Assembly: GCA_046483065.1 (NCBI GenBank)
Contig: JAWODW010000052.1
Span: forward strand, 1 to 64,000
Length of the DNA: 64,000 nucleotides
Direction of reading: 5' to 3'
From: JAWVYT01 sp046483065
Lineage (GTDB): Bacteria; Gemmatimonadota; Gemmatimonadetes; Longimicrobiales; RSA9
The notes under the pieces were generated by a model that was given only the letters and a program-made list of their open reading frames with translations, ran no database searches and was not told the DNA's origin. Both the position numbers and the translations under genes were made by a program. This document shows positions 26,951 through 36,385 of the stretch, piece after piece (position 1 is the stretch's first letter; every line of letters begins with the position of its first letter).

Positions 26951-27793
26951 CTATTCCTGCCGCTCCCGATAGAGCCGGAACCCATAGCCGCAGCTGGCGG
27001 TGGTGCACTCGACCATCCGGATCTCGAAGTAGTAGGTGCCGCCGGCCTTCACCAGGTCGAAGTCCACGATGGGGACGTCGTCGTCCAGCACGTCGCTGGA
27101 GACCATGGCCCCACCGGCGTCGTAGACGGCGAGGTCCAGGTTGGAGCAGCCGTTGTCGCACACGGCCACACCCGCGAAGCGGCCGGGCGCGAGGTTGATG
27201 GAGAACCGGAGCTCCTCTCCGGCCCCTAAGAGCCCGGTGCGTTCATCGGCCACCTCTGCGCCATCGGGCGTCGGGATGGCCTCGAGCTGGATCCTGACCT
27301 GATCCTGCCACGTCGCAACACCGGCCGTGGGCCCGGTGCCGCCGTCTGCCTCGACGGCGTACCATCGATAAGCGGCGTAGCATCGGGCCGTGGAGCAGTC
27401 GGGCATGGATGTCCCGATGACCACGTCGGCCTCCTGGTCGAGGGAGAAATCCAACACCGGGAATGCGTCTATCTCGCGGTCCGAGTCCAGGAGCTGCTCG
27501 GTATCCATACGGCTGACGATGAGGTCGATATCCGAGCAGTCGTCGTCGCAGGCTCCGATGACCATGAAGCGGCCGGCGGGCAGGCGCAGGATGGTGGCGC
27601 CCTCTGCACCACTTATCATCCACCCCTCGGACTCTCCTTCCAGGACGTACTCTTCGCTCAGAGTGCTTTCCTCTACCTCATCGAGGTACGCGGTGACCTG
27701 CTCGGCGTAGGGGTTCTGGGCGGTGCCGGTGGCGGGCGAGGCGACGAGGGCGGCGGTGGCGAGGGCGGCCAGGGGCCGGCGGGCGCTGGTCAT
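26951..27793 (-). CDS. Exported protein with a duplicated Cys-containing domain
   Basis: 280 residues with a signal peptide (cleavage near GTAQNPYAEQ). Two copies of a beta domain of about 95 residues follow, near 50-150 and 185-280. Each has a L-x-A/P-G-R-F strand, a CDDDCSDIDL or CDNGCSNLDL turn, a VLDF or VDFD strand and a closing Cys pair in DCSTARCYAAY or ECTTASCGYGF followed by Arg/Tyr. The fold is probably pre-peptidase-C-like, with two disulfides per copy. GGAG precedes the ATG. Function unknown. Confidence 0.75.
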   Translation of the reverse strand: MTSARRPLAALATAALVASPATGTAQNPYAEQVTAYLDEVEESTLSEEYVLEGESEGWMISGAEGATILRLPAGRFMVIGACDDDCSDIDLIVSRMDTEQLLDSDREIDAFPVLDFSLDQEADVVIGTSMPDCSTARCYAAYRWYAVEADGGTGPTAGVATWQDQVRIQLEAIPTPDGAEVADERTGLLGAGEELRFSINLAPGRFAGVAVCDNGCSNLDLAVYDAGGAMVSSDVLDDDVPIVDFDLVKAGGTYYFEIRMVECTTASCGYGFRLYRERQE

Positions 27794-27900
27794 GGCGTGC
27801 TCCGTTCTCAGGGGGTCACGGTCGGCAGCCTCCAAGGTTGTGCGTGGCGAGTACGGGCACAACCGTTTCCTCTACTGCGGGGGATTCGGCGACCCGGGTC

Positions 27901-28923
27901 TCAACCGATCCAGCCGGCGCCCAGTGCGATGAAGAGGAGTGCCAGGGCGCCGAGGAGGCGGGGCACGGTGTGGGTCCGGCGGGTGAGGAGGTAGAGGGTG
28001 AGGACGGCGCCGATGGGCGCGGCGAAGGCGTAGATGACGAGGAAGGTCATGAACACCTCCTGGATCCAGACGCCGAGGAGGTGGGTCGGTGCCAGTGCGG
28101 CCAGGCCGGTGCCGCCGACGAGCGGGGCGCCGATGTTCTCCACGATATCGATGGCCACGAACCCCAGGGCGAAGACGGCCCCGACCTCCAGGTAGAGCCG
28201 GGCTTCCTCCCGGACTTTCCGGCGGAAGGGCGCCACCACGAGGCCGGTGAGCCCGCGCACCAGGAGCGCCGGCGGCGATCCGGGGCGGTTGTAGTAGTAG
28301 AAAAGCCGGAGCCGGTGGCTCCAGCGCACGAAGGCGCCGGCCAGGGGCACCCGGTCGAGCCAGCCGCCGGTTCCGCCCAGGAGGGTGACGGCGATGAGGG
28401 CGGTGATGGCGAACACGCCCTCGGGCCCGCCATCCGTCCCCGTGAGTCCGCCCAGCGCGGCCCCGGCCACCATGAGGACCAGGACGTCACCGACGAAGCG
28501 GATGGCCCGGCGAGCCCGACCCCGGGCGTGCCACTTCACCGTCCACGCCGGTGGCTCCCGGAGCACGTCGTCGGCCAGTGGGGGCATGAAGGACAGCTCC
28601 AGCGGCGGGCGCCCGTCCCGCTGCCGGCGCTGCTGCTGGACGTTGTGGTAGCGGACCATGCGTGGCAGCGCCCGGGCGTCGAGGATCCACCAGACCAGGA
28701 AACCGCCCCCGGTGAGGAGCATGAGGATGCCGGTCCCGGGCCGCTCCAGGTAGAACCGGTGGCCGCCCGCCCAGCCGAAGAGGAGCCAGAGGACCCGGGC
28801 CACGCTCAGGTTCTTGCGACGGTAGGCGTACAGGTCCTCCAGGACCTCCTGGGCGAAATCGGCATCCATGCTGGGATCGGACGGCTCGGCCGCGGATCCG
28901 CCGGAAGGCGCCTCGGGTTTCAT
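27901..28923 (-). CDS. TM2-domain membrane protein
   Basis: 340 residues. After an acidic N-terminus, residues about 38-90 form a TM2 domain (LWLLFGWAGGHRFYLERPGT, then WWILDA). A long region with four or five further helices follows. Function unknown. The start ATG has GGGAGGGCAGGGG upstream. It lies 12 bp downstream of the TerB-like ORF on the same strand. Confidence 0.72.
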   Translation of the reverse strand: MKPEAPSGGSAAEPSDPSMDADFAQEVLEDLYAYRRKNLSVARVLWLLFGWAGGHRFYLERPGTGILMLLTGGGFLVWWILDARALPRMVRYHNVQQQRRQRDGRPPLELSFMPPLADDVLREPPAWTVKWHARGRARRAIRFVGDVLVLMVAGAALGGLTGTDGGPEGVFAITALIAVTLLGGTGGWLDRVPLAGAFVRWSHRLRLFYYYNRPGSPPALLVRGLTGLVVAPFRRKVREEARLYLEVGAVFALGFVAIDIVENIGAPLVGGTGLAALAPTHLLGVWIQEVFMTFLVIYAFAAPIGAVLTLYLLTRRTHTVPRLLGALALLFIALGAGWIG

Positions 28924-28935
28924 CCCCTGCCCTCC

Positions 28936-29160
28936 CTACGCCGAGCTCGAGGGATCCGAAGCCTCCGGCTCCTCGGCGAGCACGGCTCGGGTGGCGGCCG
29001 CCGACATGTCGAGCCTCGCGCCGATCTCGGCCAGGAGGTGTCGCTCGCTCGGATCGTAGTCCCGATCGGCTACGGCCACGCGGCGCCCCCGCTCCCGGAC
29101 GCGGCCCAGGGGCACGCCCAGGGATCGGCGCTGGTCCAGGACGGTCACGAGCTCGTACAT
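28936..29160 (-). CDS. TerB-like fragment or small protein
   Basis: 74 codons from ATG 29160. The C-terminal half (DYDPSERHLLAEIGARLDMS) resembles the end of TerB-like domains, where an acidic turn precedes a helix with E-x-x-L-L. The N-terminal half of a TerB domain is short or missing, and the ribosome-binding site is weak. It could be a truncated pseudogene or a small companion of the TM2 protein gene 12 bp downstream. Confidence 0.45.
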   Translation of the reverse strand: MYELVTVLDQRRSLGVPLGRVRERGRRVAVADRDYDPSERHLLAEIGARLDMSAAATRAVLAEEPEASDPSSSA

Positions 29161-29361
29161 CCGATCGTCGTGGCACGGCGGACGGTGAAACCGCCCGGAG
29201 CCCGCAGAACGCGTATAGCTGCTTCGGAAGGTGCCCACGCGCATCGATCCCGTAAGGGTTCACAGGGTTGATCCGTTTCGTATTGTAGGGTTTTGGGCAG
29301 ACCGTCGCACGGGACGGAGTCGGCCGGGAGCATCGTGGGCCGGCCCCGGAAGCCGGGGGCG

Positions 29362-29958
29362 TCATGAAACGCTGGTCTCTGCCTCCAGCGTGCTCACGAT
29401 GTGGTCGAGCTCGTCCACGTGCCCATCCACGTCCCGGTACCGATACGCCCCGACCAGCGCACGGTAGTACCAGAGCGTCCCCGACCGACCGCCTTCGTAG
29501 CGACCCCACGCCTTCTCGCCGTGGGCCCGGTAGTCCTGGAGGATCGAGCGCGCGGTGGCCAGCTTGTCGGCGGCTGAGACCCGGACCGCGGCGCCATCGG
29601 CCTCCGTCCAGAGCCGGTGAATGTACTGTTCCTTTATGGCTTTCCAGCTCTCGCGGTCCTCGGCCGCCGCGTCTCCATCGGTGCACGCCACCACGATATC
29701 GGCCGTCCGGTCCCCGAACGCGTCGCGGATCCGTGACTCCCGGGACTCGGCCTCTCCTTCCGTGGGTGCCGATGTCAGGGCGTCGTGGAAGAGCCCGGCA
29801 ATGGCCTCGTCCTCGTCCCCTCCGGCCTCGAGCACCATTCCCGCTACCTGGAGGAGGTGGGCGGCGTGCGGCGGGTCGGACTCCCCGTCGTCGCCCGCGT
29901 GAAGGTCCCGGGCCACCTCAAGGGCGTCGACAAAACGATCGGTCAACTGCGTCGGCAT
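29362..29958 (-). CDS. HD-domain hydrolase (RelA/SpoT hydrolase-like)
   Basis: 198 residues. The metal-binding HD pattern is seen as AAHLLQVAG, then GLFHDALTSAP, and SAADKLATARS further on. This order matches stand-alone HD proteins related to the hydrolase half of RelA/SpoT. It could degrade (p)ppGpp-like or other nucleotides; the substrate is not established. Acidic overall. AGGAG lies nine bases before the ATG. Confidence 0.8.
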   Translation of the reverse strand: MPTQLTDRFVDALEVARDLHAGDDGESDPPHAAHLLQVAGMVLEAGGDEDEAIAGLFHDALTSAPTEGEAESRESRIRDAFGDRTADIVVACTDGDAAAEDRESWKAIKEQYIHRLWTEADGAAVRVSAADKLATARSILQDYRAHGEKAWGRYEGGRSGTLWYYRALVGAYRYRDVDGHVDELDHIVSTLEAETSVS

Positions 29959-30027
29959 CCTGTGGGGCTCCTCTACTGTGTGAAGGGTAGCACAATAAGT
30001 TGATGCAGCAACGGTGCCGCCGCTGCG

Positions 30028-30672
30028 TCAGCCGCCGCTCAGCCACGCGCAATACAGGACCCCGCCGTACGACGACGGCCGCTCTCCGACCACCCGGGGC
30101 GCCCCGAGCTCCTCATCGGCGGCCACCTCCTCCAAGCGGGCCACCGGCAGCGGGTGGGGGACCCACGGGTTCGGCGGGCGGTCCTGGTACTCCACAACCA
30201 CCAGCCGCCCGCCCGGTGTCAGCCGCTCGGCGAACTGCCGCAGCGTCCGCCCGGGCTCCGGATCGAAGTGGAGCGCGTTGGCGAAGAGCGCCCCGTCGAG
30301 GGTCCGGCCTTCAAGCGCCGGGATACTTCCGGGCTCCTTGAAGTCGCCCACCGCCGGGACCACAGCCGCGAGGGCATCGGCCCCACCTTGGGGGGCGGCC
30401 CTGGACCGGAGCCCCTGGCGGAGCGAGTCCAGTGCGGCCGCCTCCCGGTCCACGGCCGCCACCCACCCCCGGAGTCCCAGCAGCTCCGCCAGGGCGAAGG
30501 TGAACGTCCCGCTCCCCGACCCGAGGTCGGCCCAGGTCGGGCCGACCGGCCGACCTGCGTCGTCCAGCACTGCGCCCTGGATCAGCTCTTTCGCTTCGTC
30601 GCTCGTCAAAACCACACTCCCCGGCCGCCGTACAGCCGTCTTGTCCACACCACCTCGCCGCGCCAGCTTCAC
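30028..30672 (-). CDS. Class I SAM-dependent methyltransferase
   Basis: 214 residues with the Rossmann motif I ADLGSGSGTFTFALAELLG, an acidic residue after strand 2 (AAVDREA) and the post-motif LTPGGRLVVVEY. The substrate is unknown. The first start is GTG 30672; a second GTG eight codons later has GAGGTG in front. Divergent from the flavin reductase gene, 39 bp apart, so they share a short promoter region. Confidence 0.85.
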   Translation of the reverse strand: MKLARRGGVDKTAVRRPGSVVLTSDEAKELIQGAVLDDAGRPVGPTWADLGSGSGTFTFALAELLGLRGWVAAVDREAAALDSLRQGLRSRAAPQGGADALAAVVPAVGDFKEPGSIPALEGRTLDGALFANALHFDPEPGRTLRQFAERLTPGGRLVVVEYQDRPPNPWVPHPLPVARLEEVAADEELGAPRVVGERPSSYGGVLYCAWLSGG

Positions 30673-30711
30673 CGTGTAGCAGAGACACCCAAACTACCGG
30701 ACACCACCGCC

Positions 30712-31323
30712 ATGAGCATAGACACCGCATCGCTGTCGGGGCGTCAGCGCTATCGCCTCATCACGTCCCTCGTTGTCCCGCGGCCCATCGGCTGGATCTC
30801 GACCTACTCCGCCGGCGGGCGGCGCAACCTGGCGCCATTCAGCTACTTCAACGCACTGTCCGTGGCACCGATCCTGGTCGGCGCCTCCATCGGTCTTCGC
30901 GGCGGATCCCCGAAAGACACCCTGTCCAACATCCGTGCGACAGCGGCGTTCGCCGTCAATATCGTGACGGAGCGCCACCTGGAAGCCATGGTCCGCACCG
31001 CCGGCGACTGGGCGCCGGATGTGGACGAGTTCGAAGAGGCCGGACTCGTCGCCGCCGAGGCCACCACGGTCGATGCACCGTACGTCACTGATGCCGCCGC
31101 GGTCTTCGAATGTCGGCTCTTCCGGGAGGTGGAGCTCGGGGCGGCGCCGAATACGCTGATCATCGGCGAGGTCGTGGCGATCCACCTCTCGGAGACGCTG
31201 GAGGTGGATCCGGATACCATGCACGTCGACCCGGCATCGCTCCGGCCTGTCGGGCGGCTGGGCCTCGACGAGTACACGCTCCTCGGCGAGCTTCGCCACG
31301 TGCCCCGGCCCCGGGTGGAGTGA
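30712..31323 (+). CDS. Flavin reductase-like domain protein
   Basis: 203 residues with the FMN-binding split-barrel fold of the flavin reductase family: VPRPIGWISTYSAGGRRNLAPFS, then NIRATAAFAVNIVTE and an APNTLIIGEVVAIHL strand. It probably binds FMN and may act as an NAD(P)H:flavin reductase or the reductase part of a two-component system; no oxygenase is nearby. ATG 30712 begins the family-typical sequence. Confidence 0.87.
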   Translation: MSIDTASLSGRQRYRLITSLVVPRPIGWISTYSAGGRRNLAPFSYFNALSVAPILVGASIGLRGGSPKDTLSNIRATAAFAVNIVTERHLEAMVRTAGDWAPDVDEFEEAGLVAAEATTVDAPYVTDAAAVFECRLFREVELGAAPNTLIIGEVVAIHLSETLEVDPDTMHVDPASLRPVGRLGLDEYTLLGELRHVPRPRVE

Positions 31324-31374
31324 TCCTTCACCGGGGCCGGTGCCCCGCCCTGCCATGCCGGGACGCTTTCCCGG

Positions 31375-32859
31375 CTACTCCGTCACGAACCACCGCCGCC
31401 GGACCCACCACACCGCGCCCAGCACGACCAGGACCATGATCGGCCCGGTCAGGATCATGAACCACGCCCGGTCCTGCGTGGCGTCGAACTCGCGGATCGC
31501 CTCGTCCTCGTCCCGGATCCGGGCCAGGTGGCCCAGCACATCCGCGTAGCCGTACCACCACGCGTAGTCGGGACTCATGTGGAACGCGCCCTTGTACGAC
31601 TTCAGGTTCGAGAAGAAGAACATGTCGAAGTAATCCCGCTCGGTGGCCGTATAGCGAGGGCCCTAGGGGAGCCCGGCCGCCAGCTGGCCGTGGCTCGCAT
31701 CGATGCGGTCGTCCTCGTAGAGACCCTGGAGGATCTCCCGAGCCTCGATCACCAGCGCATCGCCCGCCAGCTTGTGGGCGTCGGCCGACCGGAGGTACTC
31801 GCTGGCCTTCACCTCCGAGTGGCACGTCATGCAGACCCGGACCATTTCGTCTCGCTTCGCCCGGTTCTCGGGCTGGACCACGATGTCCTCCAGCTGACCC
31901 TCCGCCGGCTGCGTGCCCATCCCCCAGATGATCTTCCGGGTCATATTGTGGCTCGACGTCCGGTTCCCCTCGTCGTCCACGTAGACCATGTGGCAGTACG
32001 CGCACGTCGGAGCATCCCACTCGGCCTCCGGCAGCGGGGTACCCCAGTCCCAGCCATCGCCCAGCGCCGCGTAGATGGGCCCGTGCTTCGAGCTCATGTA
32101 CGCCTCGTAGTTCGGGTGGTCCGGGCCCATGTGGCACGTATAGCACGACTCGGGCTTCCGCGCCTCCTCCAGGCTGAAGGAGTGCCGCGTGTGGCACGCG
32201 ATGCACCCGTTCCGGTACGTGAGGCTGCTCCCGTCGATGTACTGCTGCAGCGAGTCGCTCCAGAGCGAGTCCGCCGTGGCCCCCGCCTGCGTGTGGCACG
32301 GGTCGCACCCCATCTCCATCACCTTTCGCGGCATCTGCTGATAGTTCGGCACCGCGATGTTCCGGTCCCAGTTGATCCCGATCCCCGCCGGGCCGGGACC
32401 GTAGGAATGACCCGCGTCCAGAACGTGCTCCTGGTAGATCTGCGGGTGACACGCCGCGCACCGGATCTCCGGGCCCCGGCCCTTGCTGGCCGTGATCAGC
32501 GTGTGGTCCGTGCCGTGGCAGTCCGCGTCCGTCACCGCATGAGCGGGGAACTCCGGCATGAAGCCCGGGGCTCACGCACCTGCTCCACGAACACATCGAA
32601 CGAAAGGGGTGTGCGCACCAGCGTCGGGCCCACGCCCCCCCTCCCCGCTCGCGCCGTGACAGCCCAGACACCCACGGGATATGTAGAGGTACTCCCCCGA
32701 CGGTTCGCCCGCGGCGTCCCCGACCTGGACCGCTTCGCCGGCTTCGGCCTCCTGGGGCGATGCCGGGTCGGGGGCCGCCTCCTGCGCGGCCCCAGGGACC
32801 GCCCCGGCGGGGCCCGCCATGAGTGTCCCGAGAGCGAAAGCGAACAGGATCGTACGCAT
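31375..32859 (-). pseudogene. Broken multihaem c-type cytochrome gene
   Basis: A signal peptide at the 32859 ATG leads to a class I cytochrome c segment with CLGCHGASGEGG. One extra G in a G-run (about 32635) shifts the frame; the lost frame reads PTLVRTPLSFDVFVEQVREP. A missing C near 32565 restores it at MPEFPAHAVTDAD. A haem-rich part follows (31663-32559) with six CxxCH motifs (CAACH, CDPCH, CIACH, CYTCH, CAYCH, CMTCH) and a lone CHGTDHT lacking its first Cys. An in-frame TAG at 31663 cuts off a tail with a membrane helix (31375-31623). The layout resembles hydroxylamine-oxidoreductase-like multihaem cytochromes. Sequencing errors could explain the two homopolymer shifts, less easily the TAG and lost Cys. 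Confidence 0.75.
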
Positions 32860-32913
32860 GAAGCCCCCGTAGAAGGGGTGGAGCAGGGCGCGGGACTTCG
32901 CCGGACTGCGGCC

Positions 32914-32942
32914 AATATAGGCGGGCCGCGTAAAGAAGACAA
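32914..32942 (-). promoter_or_regulatory. Sigma-70-like promoter for the cytochrome gene
   Basis: On the minus strand TTGTCT, 17 bp, then TATATT: four and five of six consensus bases with ideal spacing. The implied start site is near 32907, giving a leader of about 48 bases to the ATG at 32859. Confidence 0.55.
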
Positions 32943-33036
32943 AGTTATCCTAAATACCGCCTGCGGAATGCTCAACGGGGTGGTAAGTTGCCCAGCGTGG
33001 TGACCGGGAACCCATCACGTTTACGCAGGGAGCCGT

Positions 33037-34152
33037 ATGAGCTCGAGCCATCAGATCATCCTCCGTCTGTTGCTCGCCATCGCGGGGGCAGGAATCGGGC
33101 CTGTGGCGGCGATGGGGCAAGCGTCGGGCGAAAGCGCCGGGACGAGCGCAGCCGACTCGGTGCGACTGCGCGTGTTCCCCCTGCCCGTGGTTTTCTACAC
33201 TCCCGAGACGCGTTTCGCCGGGGGTGCGTCGGCGTTGATCACGCACCGGCAGCCGGGAGCGGAGCGGCCTACGGCGGCGAGCGTCACGGCCATCTACACG
33301 CAGAACCGCCAGGCCATGCTCGAGTTTTCCATGGAGGGGTACCCCGGTGACGGGGCGTATCACTACGGGGGCCGCGGCGCGCACCAGCGGTTCCCGGATG
33401 TGGCGTACGCTCTCGGGAACCGGAGCGACCCGGAGGACCGGGAGGAATACACCCATGTCGGCACGTCCTTCACCCTGGATCTGGGTCGGCGCGTGAAGCC
33501 GGGCGTCTACGCGGGGGGTGGGCTCCGGGTCAGCCGGGACGAGCTGACGGATCTCGAGGGCGGTGGCCCTCTCTCCTCGGGTGCGCTGCCGGGGGCGGTG
33601 GGCGGGACGATCTGGGGGGCGAGCGGCCGGGTCACCGTGGACACCCGCGACCACGTCTTCATCCCCTCGGGCGGTGCCCTCGTCACCCTTGACGTCCGGG
33701 CGCACCCCGAGGCGATGGGCGGCGACTATGCCTTCGTGCGCTACTCCCTGGACGGACGGCGCTACCTGCTCCTCGGGAGCGCCGTCCTCGGTTTCCAGGC
33801 CCTCCTGTCCGGGACCGCCGGAGAGGCCCCCTTCCGCTCGCTGCCGGCTCTCGGGGGCCCGAACCTCCTCCGCGGCTATTTCGGCGGCCGGTTCCGCGAC
33901 CGGAACATGGTGGTCCTCCAGTCCGAGTACCGGCTCCCCGTTCACAGGCGCTTCGGCCTGGTGGCCTTCGCCGGCACCGGCCAGGTTTCGTCGGAGCTCT
34001 CGGCCATGCGACTCGACGGCTTCCACGCCGCCGGTGGACTCGGGTTCCGATTCCTCCTCGACCCCCGGGAGGGCGTCAATCTCCGCATCGATTACGGTCT
34101 CGGCGAGGGCGGCGCCTCCGGGCTCTACATCACGGTCACCGAGGCGTTCTGA
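33037..34152 (+). CDS. BamA/TamA-family outer-membrane barrel without POTRA domains
   Basis: 371 residues with a signal peptide (residues 1-30). The whole mature part is a bacterial surface antigen barrel. It opens with FPLPVVFYTPETRFAGG and carries the family's LGGPNLLRGYF with the RGY motif, then VVLQSEYRLPV, and ends in Phe. No POTRA repeats precede it, unlike BamA itself, so a dedicated export or channel role is more likely than general barrel assembly. GGGAG precedes the ATG. Confidence 0.85.
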   Translation: MSSSHQIILRLLLAIAGAGIGPVAAMGQASGESAGTSAADSVRLRVFPLPVVFYTPETRFAGGASALITHRQPGAERPTAASVTAIYTQNRQAMLEFSMEGYPGDGAYHYGGRGAHQRFPDVAYALGNRSDPEDREEYTHVGTSFTLDLGRRVKPGVYAGGGLRVSRDELTDLEGGGPLSSGALPGAVGGTIWGASGRVTVDTRDHVFIPSGGALVTLDVRAHPEAMGGDYAFVRYSLDGRRYLLLGSAVLGFQALLSGTAGEAPFRSLPALGGPNLLRGYFGGRFRDRNMVVLQSEYRLPVHRRFGLVAFAGTGQVSSELSAMRLDGFHAAGGLGFRFLLDPREGVNLRIDYGLGEGGASGLYITVTEAF

Positions 34153-34341
34153 GCCGGGGTGAGGCCCCCCGAGCGGCAGGTGCTTCCAGTCGGACGCCGG
34201 GTCGGAGACCGGGTCGGCGCACGGTCGTGACGGGGCGCCGGACGCCGTGGCGATGGTCTACCTGCACGACCACAAGATCTTGGCTCCCAGTATGATACGC
34301 CGTTTCACCTCACGTCGTTTCGGGAGCCGTGGCAGGTCGCC

Positions 34342-36369
34342 TCACAGCTCCTGCCGGCGGAGCAGCTGTGCGTTGGCGGCCACGATCACGGTGCTCATGG
34401 ACATGAGGACTGCGCCTACTGCCGGGTGGAGGAGAACGCCCCACGCGAAGGCTGCGCCTGCGGCCAGAGGCAGGGCGAAGATGTTGTATCCGGCGGCCCA
34501 CCAGAGGTTCTGGATCATCTTCCGGTAGGTGGCGCGGCTGAGGGCGATGATGCGTGGGATGTCGTTGGGGTCGCTGCGTACCAGGACGATGTCGCCGGCC
34601 TCGACGGCCACGCCGGTCCCGGCGCCGATGGCGATGCCCACGTGTGCGGTGACGAGAGCGGGGGCATCGTTGACGCCGTCGCCGACCATGGCCACCCTCC
34701 TGCCCTGGTCGCGGAGCTGCTGGATCTTGTCGGCCTTCTCGTCGGGGAGCACGCCGGCGAACACGGTGTCGATGCCGAGCTCCTCGGCCACGGCGTCGGC
34801 CACGGCCTGGGCGTCGCCGGTGAGCATGACCACTTCGATGCCGGCGTCGTGGAGTGCGTTGACGGCGTCATAGGCTTCGTCGCGGATGGCGTCGGCCACG
34901 GCGAAGGCGGCGAGGGGCTGGCGGTCCTCGATGAGGAAGACCACGGTCTGCCCCCGGTCGGCGGCCTGGCTCTCGAACTGCCGGAGCGCGTCGGTGGGCT
35001 CCACGTCGAGCTCATCCAGGAGTGCGGGCCCGCCCACATGGAGGGCCCGGTCCTCGACGGTAGCCTTCACCCCGTGGCCGGGGATGTTCTCGAACTGGTC
35101 GGCCGCCGGGATCTCGAGCTCTCGCTCTCGTGCGGTCTCCACGATCCCCCGTGCGATGGTGTGCTCGGAGTCCCGTTCGGCGCCGGCGGCCAGCCGGAGC
35201 GCGTCATCGTCGGAGAGGTCCCCGGCGGTCTCGATGGCGGCCACGCGGAACTCGCCCCGGGTGAGGGTGCCCGTCTTGTCGAAGACCACGGCGTCGAGGG
35301 TTCGTGCCTCCTCGAGCCCCCTGCGGTCGCGGACGAGGAGGCCGTTCTGCGCGCCGAGGGTGGTGGAGATGGCGATGACGAGGGGGATGGCGAGTCCGAG
35401 GGCGTGGGGGCAGGCGATGACGAGGACTGTGACCACCCGTTTGATGGTGAACGGTGCGTCGGCGCCGACGGCGGTCCAGACCACAGCGGTGATGAGGGCA
35501 GCAGAGACGGCCACGATGGTGAGCCAGAAGGCGGCGCGATCGGCCAGGTTCTGGGCCCTGGAGCGGGACTGCTGGGCTTCCTCGACCATGCGCATGATCC
35601 CGGCGAGGGCGGTCTCCTCGCCGGTACCGGTGACCTCGACCCTGAGGGAGCCCTCCCCGTTCACGGTCCCGGCGATGACCTCGTCGCCCTCCCCCTTCCC
35701 CACCGGTTTCGACTCGCCCGTGACCATGGACTCGTTCACGCCGCTCTCGCCGCTGACGACAGTGCCATCGGCCGGGACGCTGTCTCCGGGTCGGACGAGG
35801 ACCACATCGCCTGCCTCGAGCTCCTCGATGGGGACCTCCTCGGTCTCCCCGTCGTCGGTGACGCGCTGGGCGGTGGAGGGCATGAGTTTGGCCAGTTCCT
35901 TGAGGGCGCCGTGGGCCCGGGAGATGGAGCGCATCTCGATCCAGTGGCCGAGGAGCATGATGGTGACCAGCGTGGCCAGCTCCCACCACAGCGGCTGGGC
36001 GTCGAAGCCGAGGGTGACGGCCAGGCTGAAGGCGAACGCCACGGTGATGGCCAGGGCGATGAGCGTCATCATCCCCGGGAGCCGGTCCTTCAGCTCGTCG
36101 TATGCCCCCTGGATGAAGACGCGGCCGCCGTAAACCAGCACGGCGGTCCCGAAGACCGGCGGGATGTAAGCGGAGCCGGGGAAGGTCGGCGCGGTGTAGC
36201 CCAGCCAGTCCTGGAGGTTCTGTCCCCAGAACAGGGTCGGCAGCGTCAGGGCCAGCGACCACCAGAACCGGTCCCGGAACCTGGCTGCGTGGCCTTCGTG
36301 GCCATTGTGGTTGTTCGAGCCGTCGTGGTCCTCGTGTTCGTCGTTGTGGTGCTGGTTCGGTTCACTCAC
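34342..36369 (-). CDS. copB: CopB-type copper-translocating P-type ATPase
   Basis: 675 residues, P1B-ATPase. The His-rich N-terminus (HHNDEHEDHDGSNNHNGHEGH, about residues 7-27) replaces the usual ferredoxin-like metal domains. The membrane metal site is CPH (VIACPHALGLA), the signature of the CopB subgroup for Cu. The phosphorylation site DKTGTLT (Asp about 365), TGES, MLTGD and GDGVNDAPAL are intact. The nucleotide-domain HP motif reads SEHTIA instead of SEHPLA, a change at a normally conserved proline. The GTG start follows AAGGAG. 16 bp downstream of the SLC13 gene on the same strand. Confidence 0.94.
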   Translation of the reverse strand: MSEPNQHHNDEHEDHDGSNNHNGHEGHAARFRDRFWWSLALTLPTLFWGQNLQDWLGYTAPTFPGSAYIPPVFGTAVLVYGGRVFIQGAYDELKDRLPGMMTLIALAITVAFAFSLAVTLGFDAQPLWWELATLVTIMLLGHWIEMRSISRAHGALKELAKLMPSTAQRVTDDGETEEVPIEELEAGDVVLVRPGDSVPADGTVVSGESGVNESMVTGESKPVGKGEGDEVIAGTVNGEGSLRVEVTGTGEETALAGIMRMVEEAQQSRSRAQNLADRAAFWLTIVAVSAALITAVVWTAVGADAPFTIKRVVTVLVIACPHALGLAIPLVIAISTTLGAQNGLLVRDRRGLEEARTLDAVVFDKTGTLTRGEFRVAAIETAGDLSDDDALRLAAGAERDSEHTIARGIVETARERELEIPAADQFENIPGHGVKATVEDRALHVGGPALLDELDVEPTDALRQFESQAADRGQTVVFLIEDRQPLAAFAVADAIRDEAYDAVNALHDAGIEVVMLTGDAQAVADAVAEELGIDTVFAGVLPDEKADKIQQLRDQGRRVAMVGDGVNDAPALVTAHVGIAIGAGTGVAVEAGDIVLVRSDPNDIPRIIALSRATYRKMIQNLWWAAGYNIFALPLAAGAAFAWGVLLHPAVGAVLMSMSTVIVAANAQLLRRQEL

Positions 36370-36385
36370 GGTGTCTCCTTGCGGC

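Noticed and set aside
28936..29160. Tellurite resistance gene
   Set aside because: Only the end of a TerB-like domain is suggested, and no other ter genes are near. Reported as an uncertain fragment without that function.
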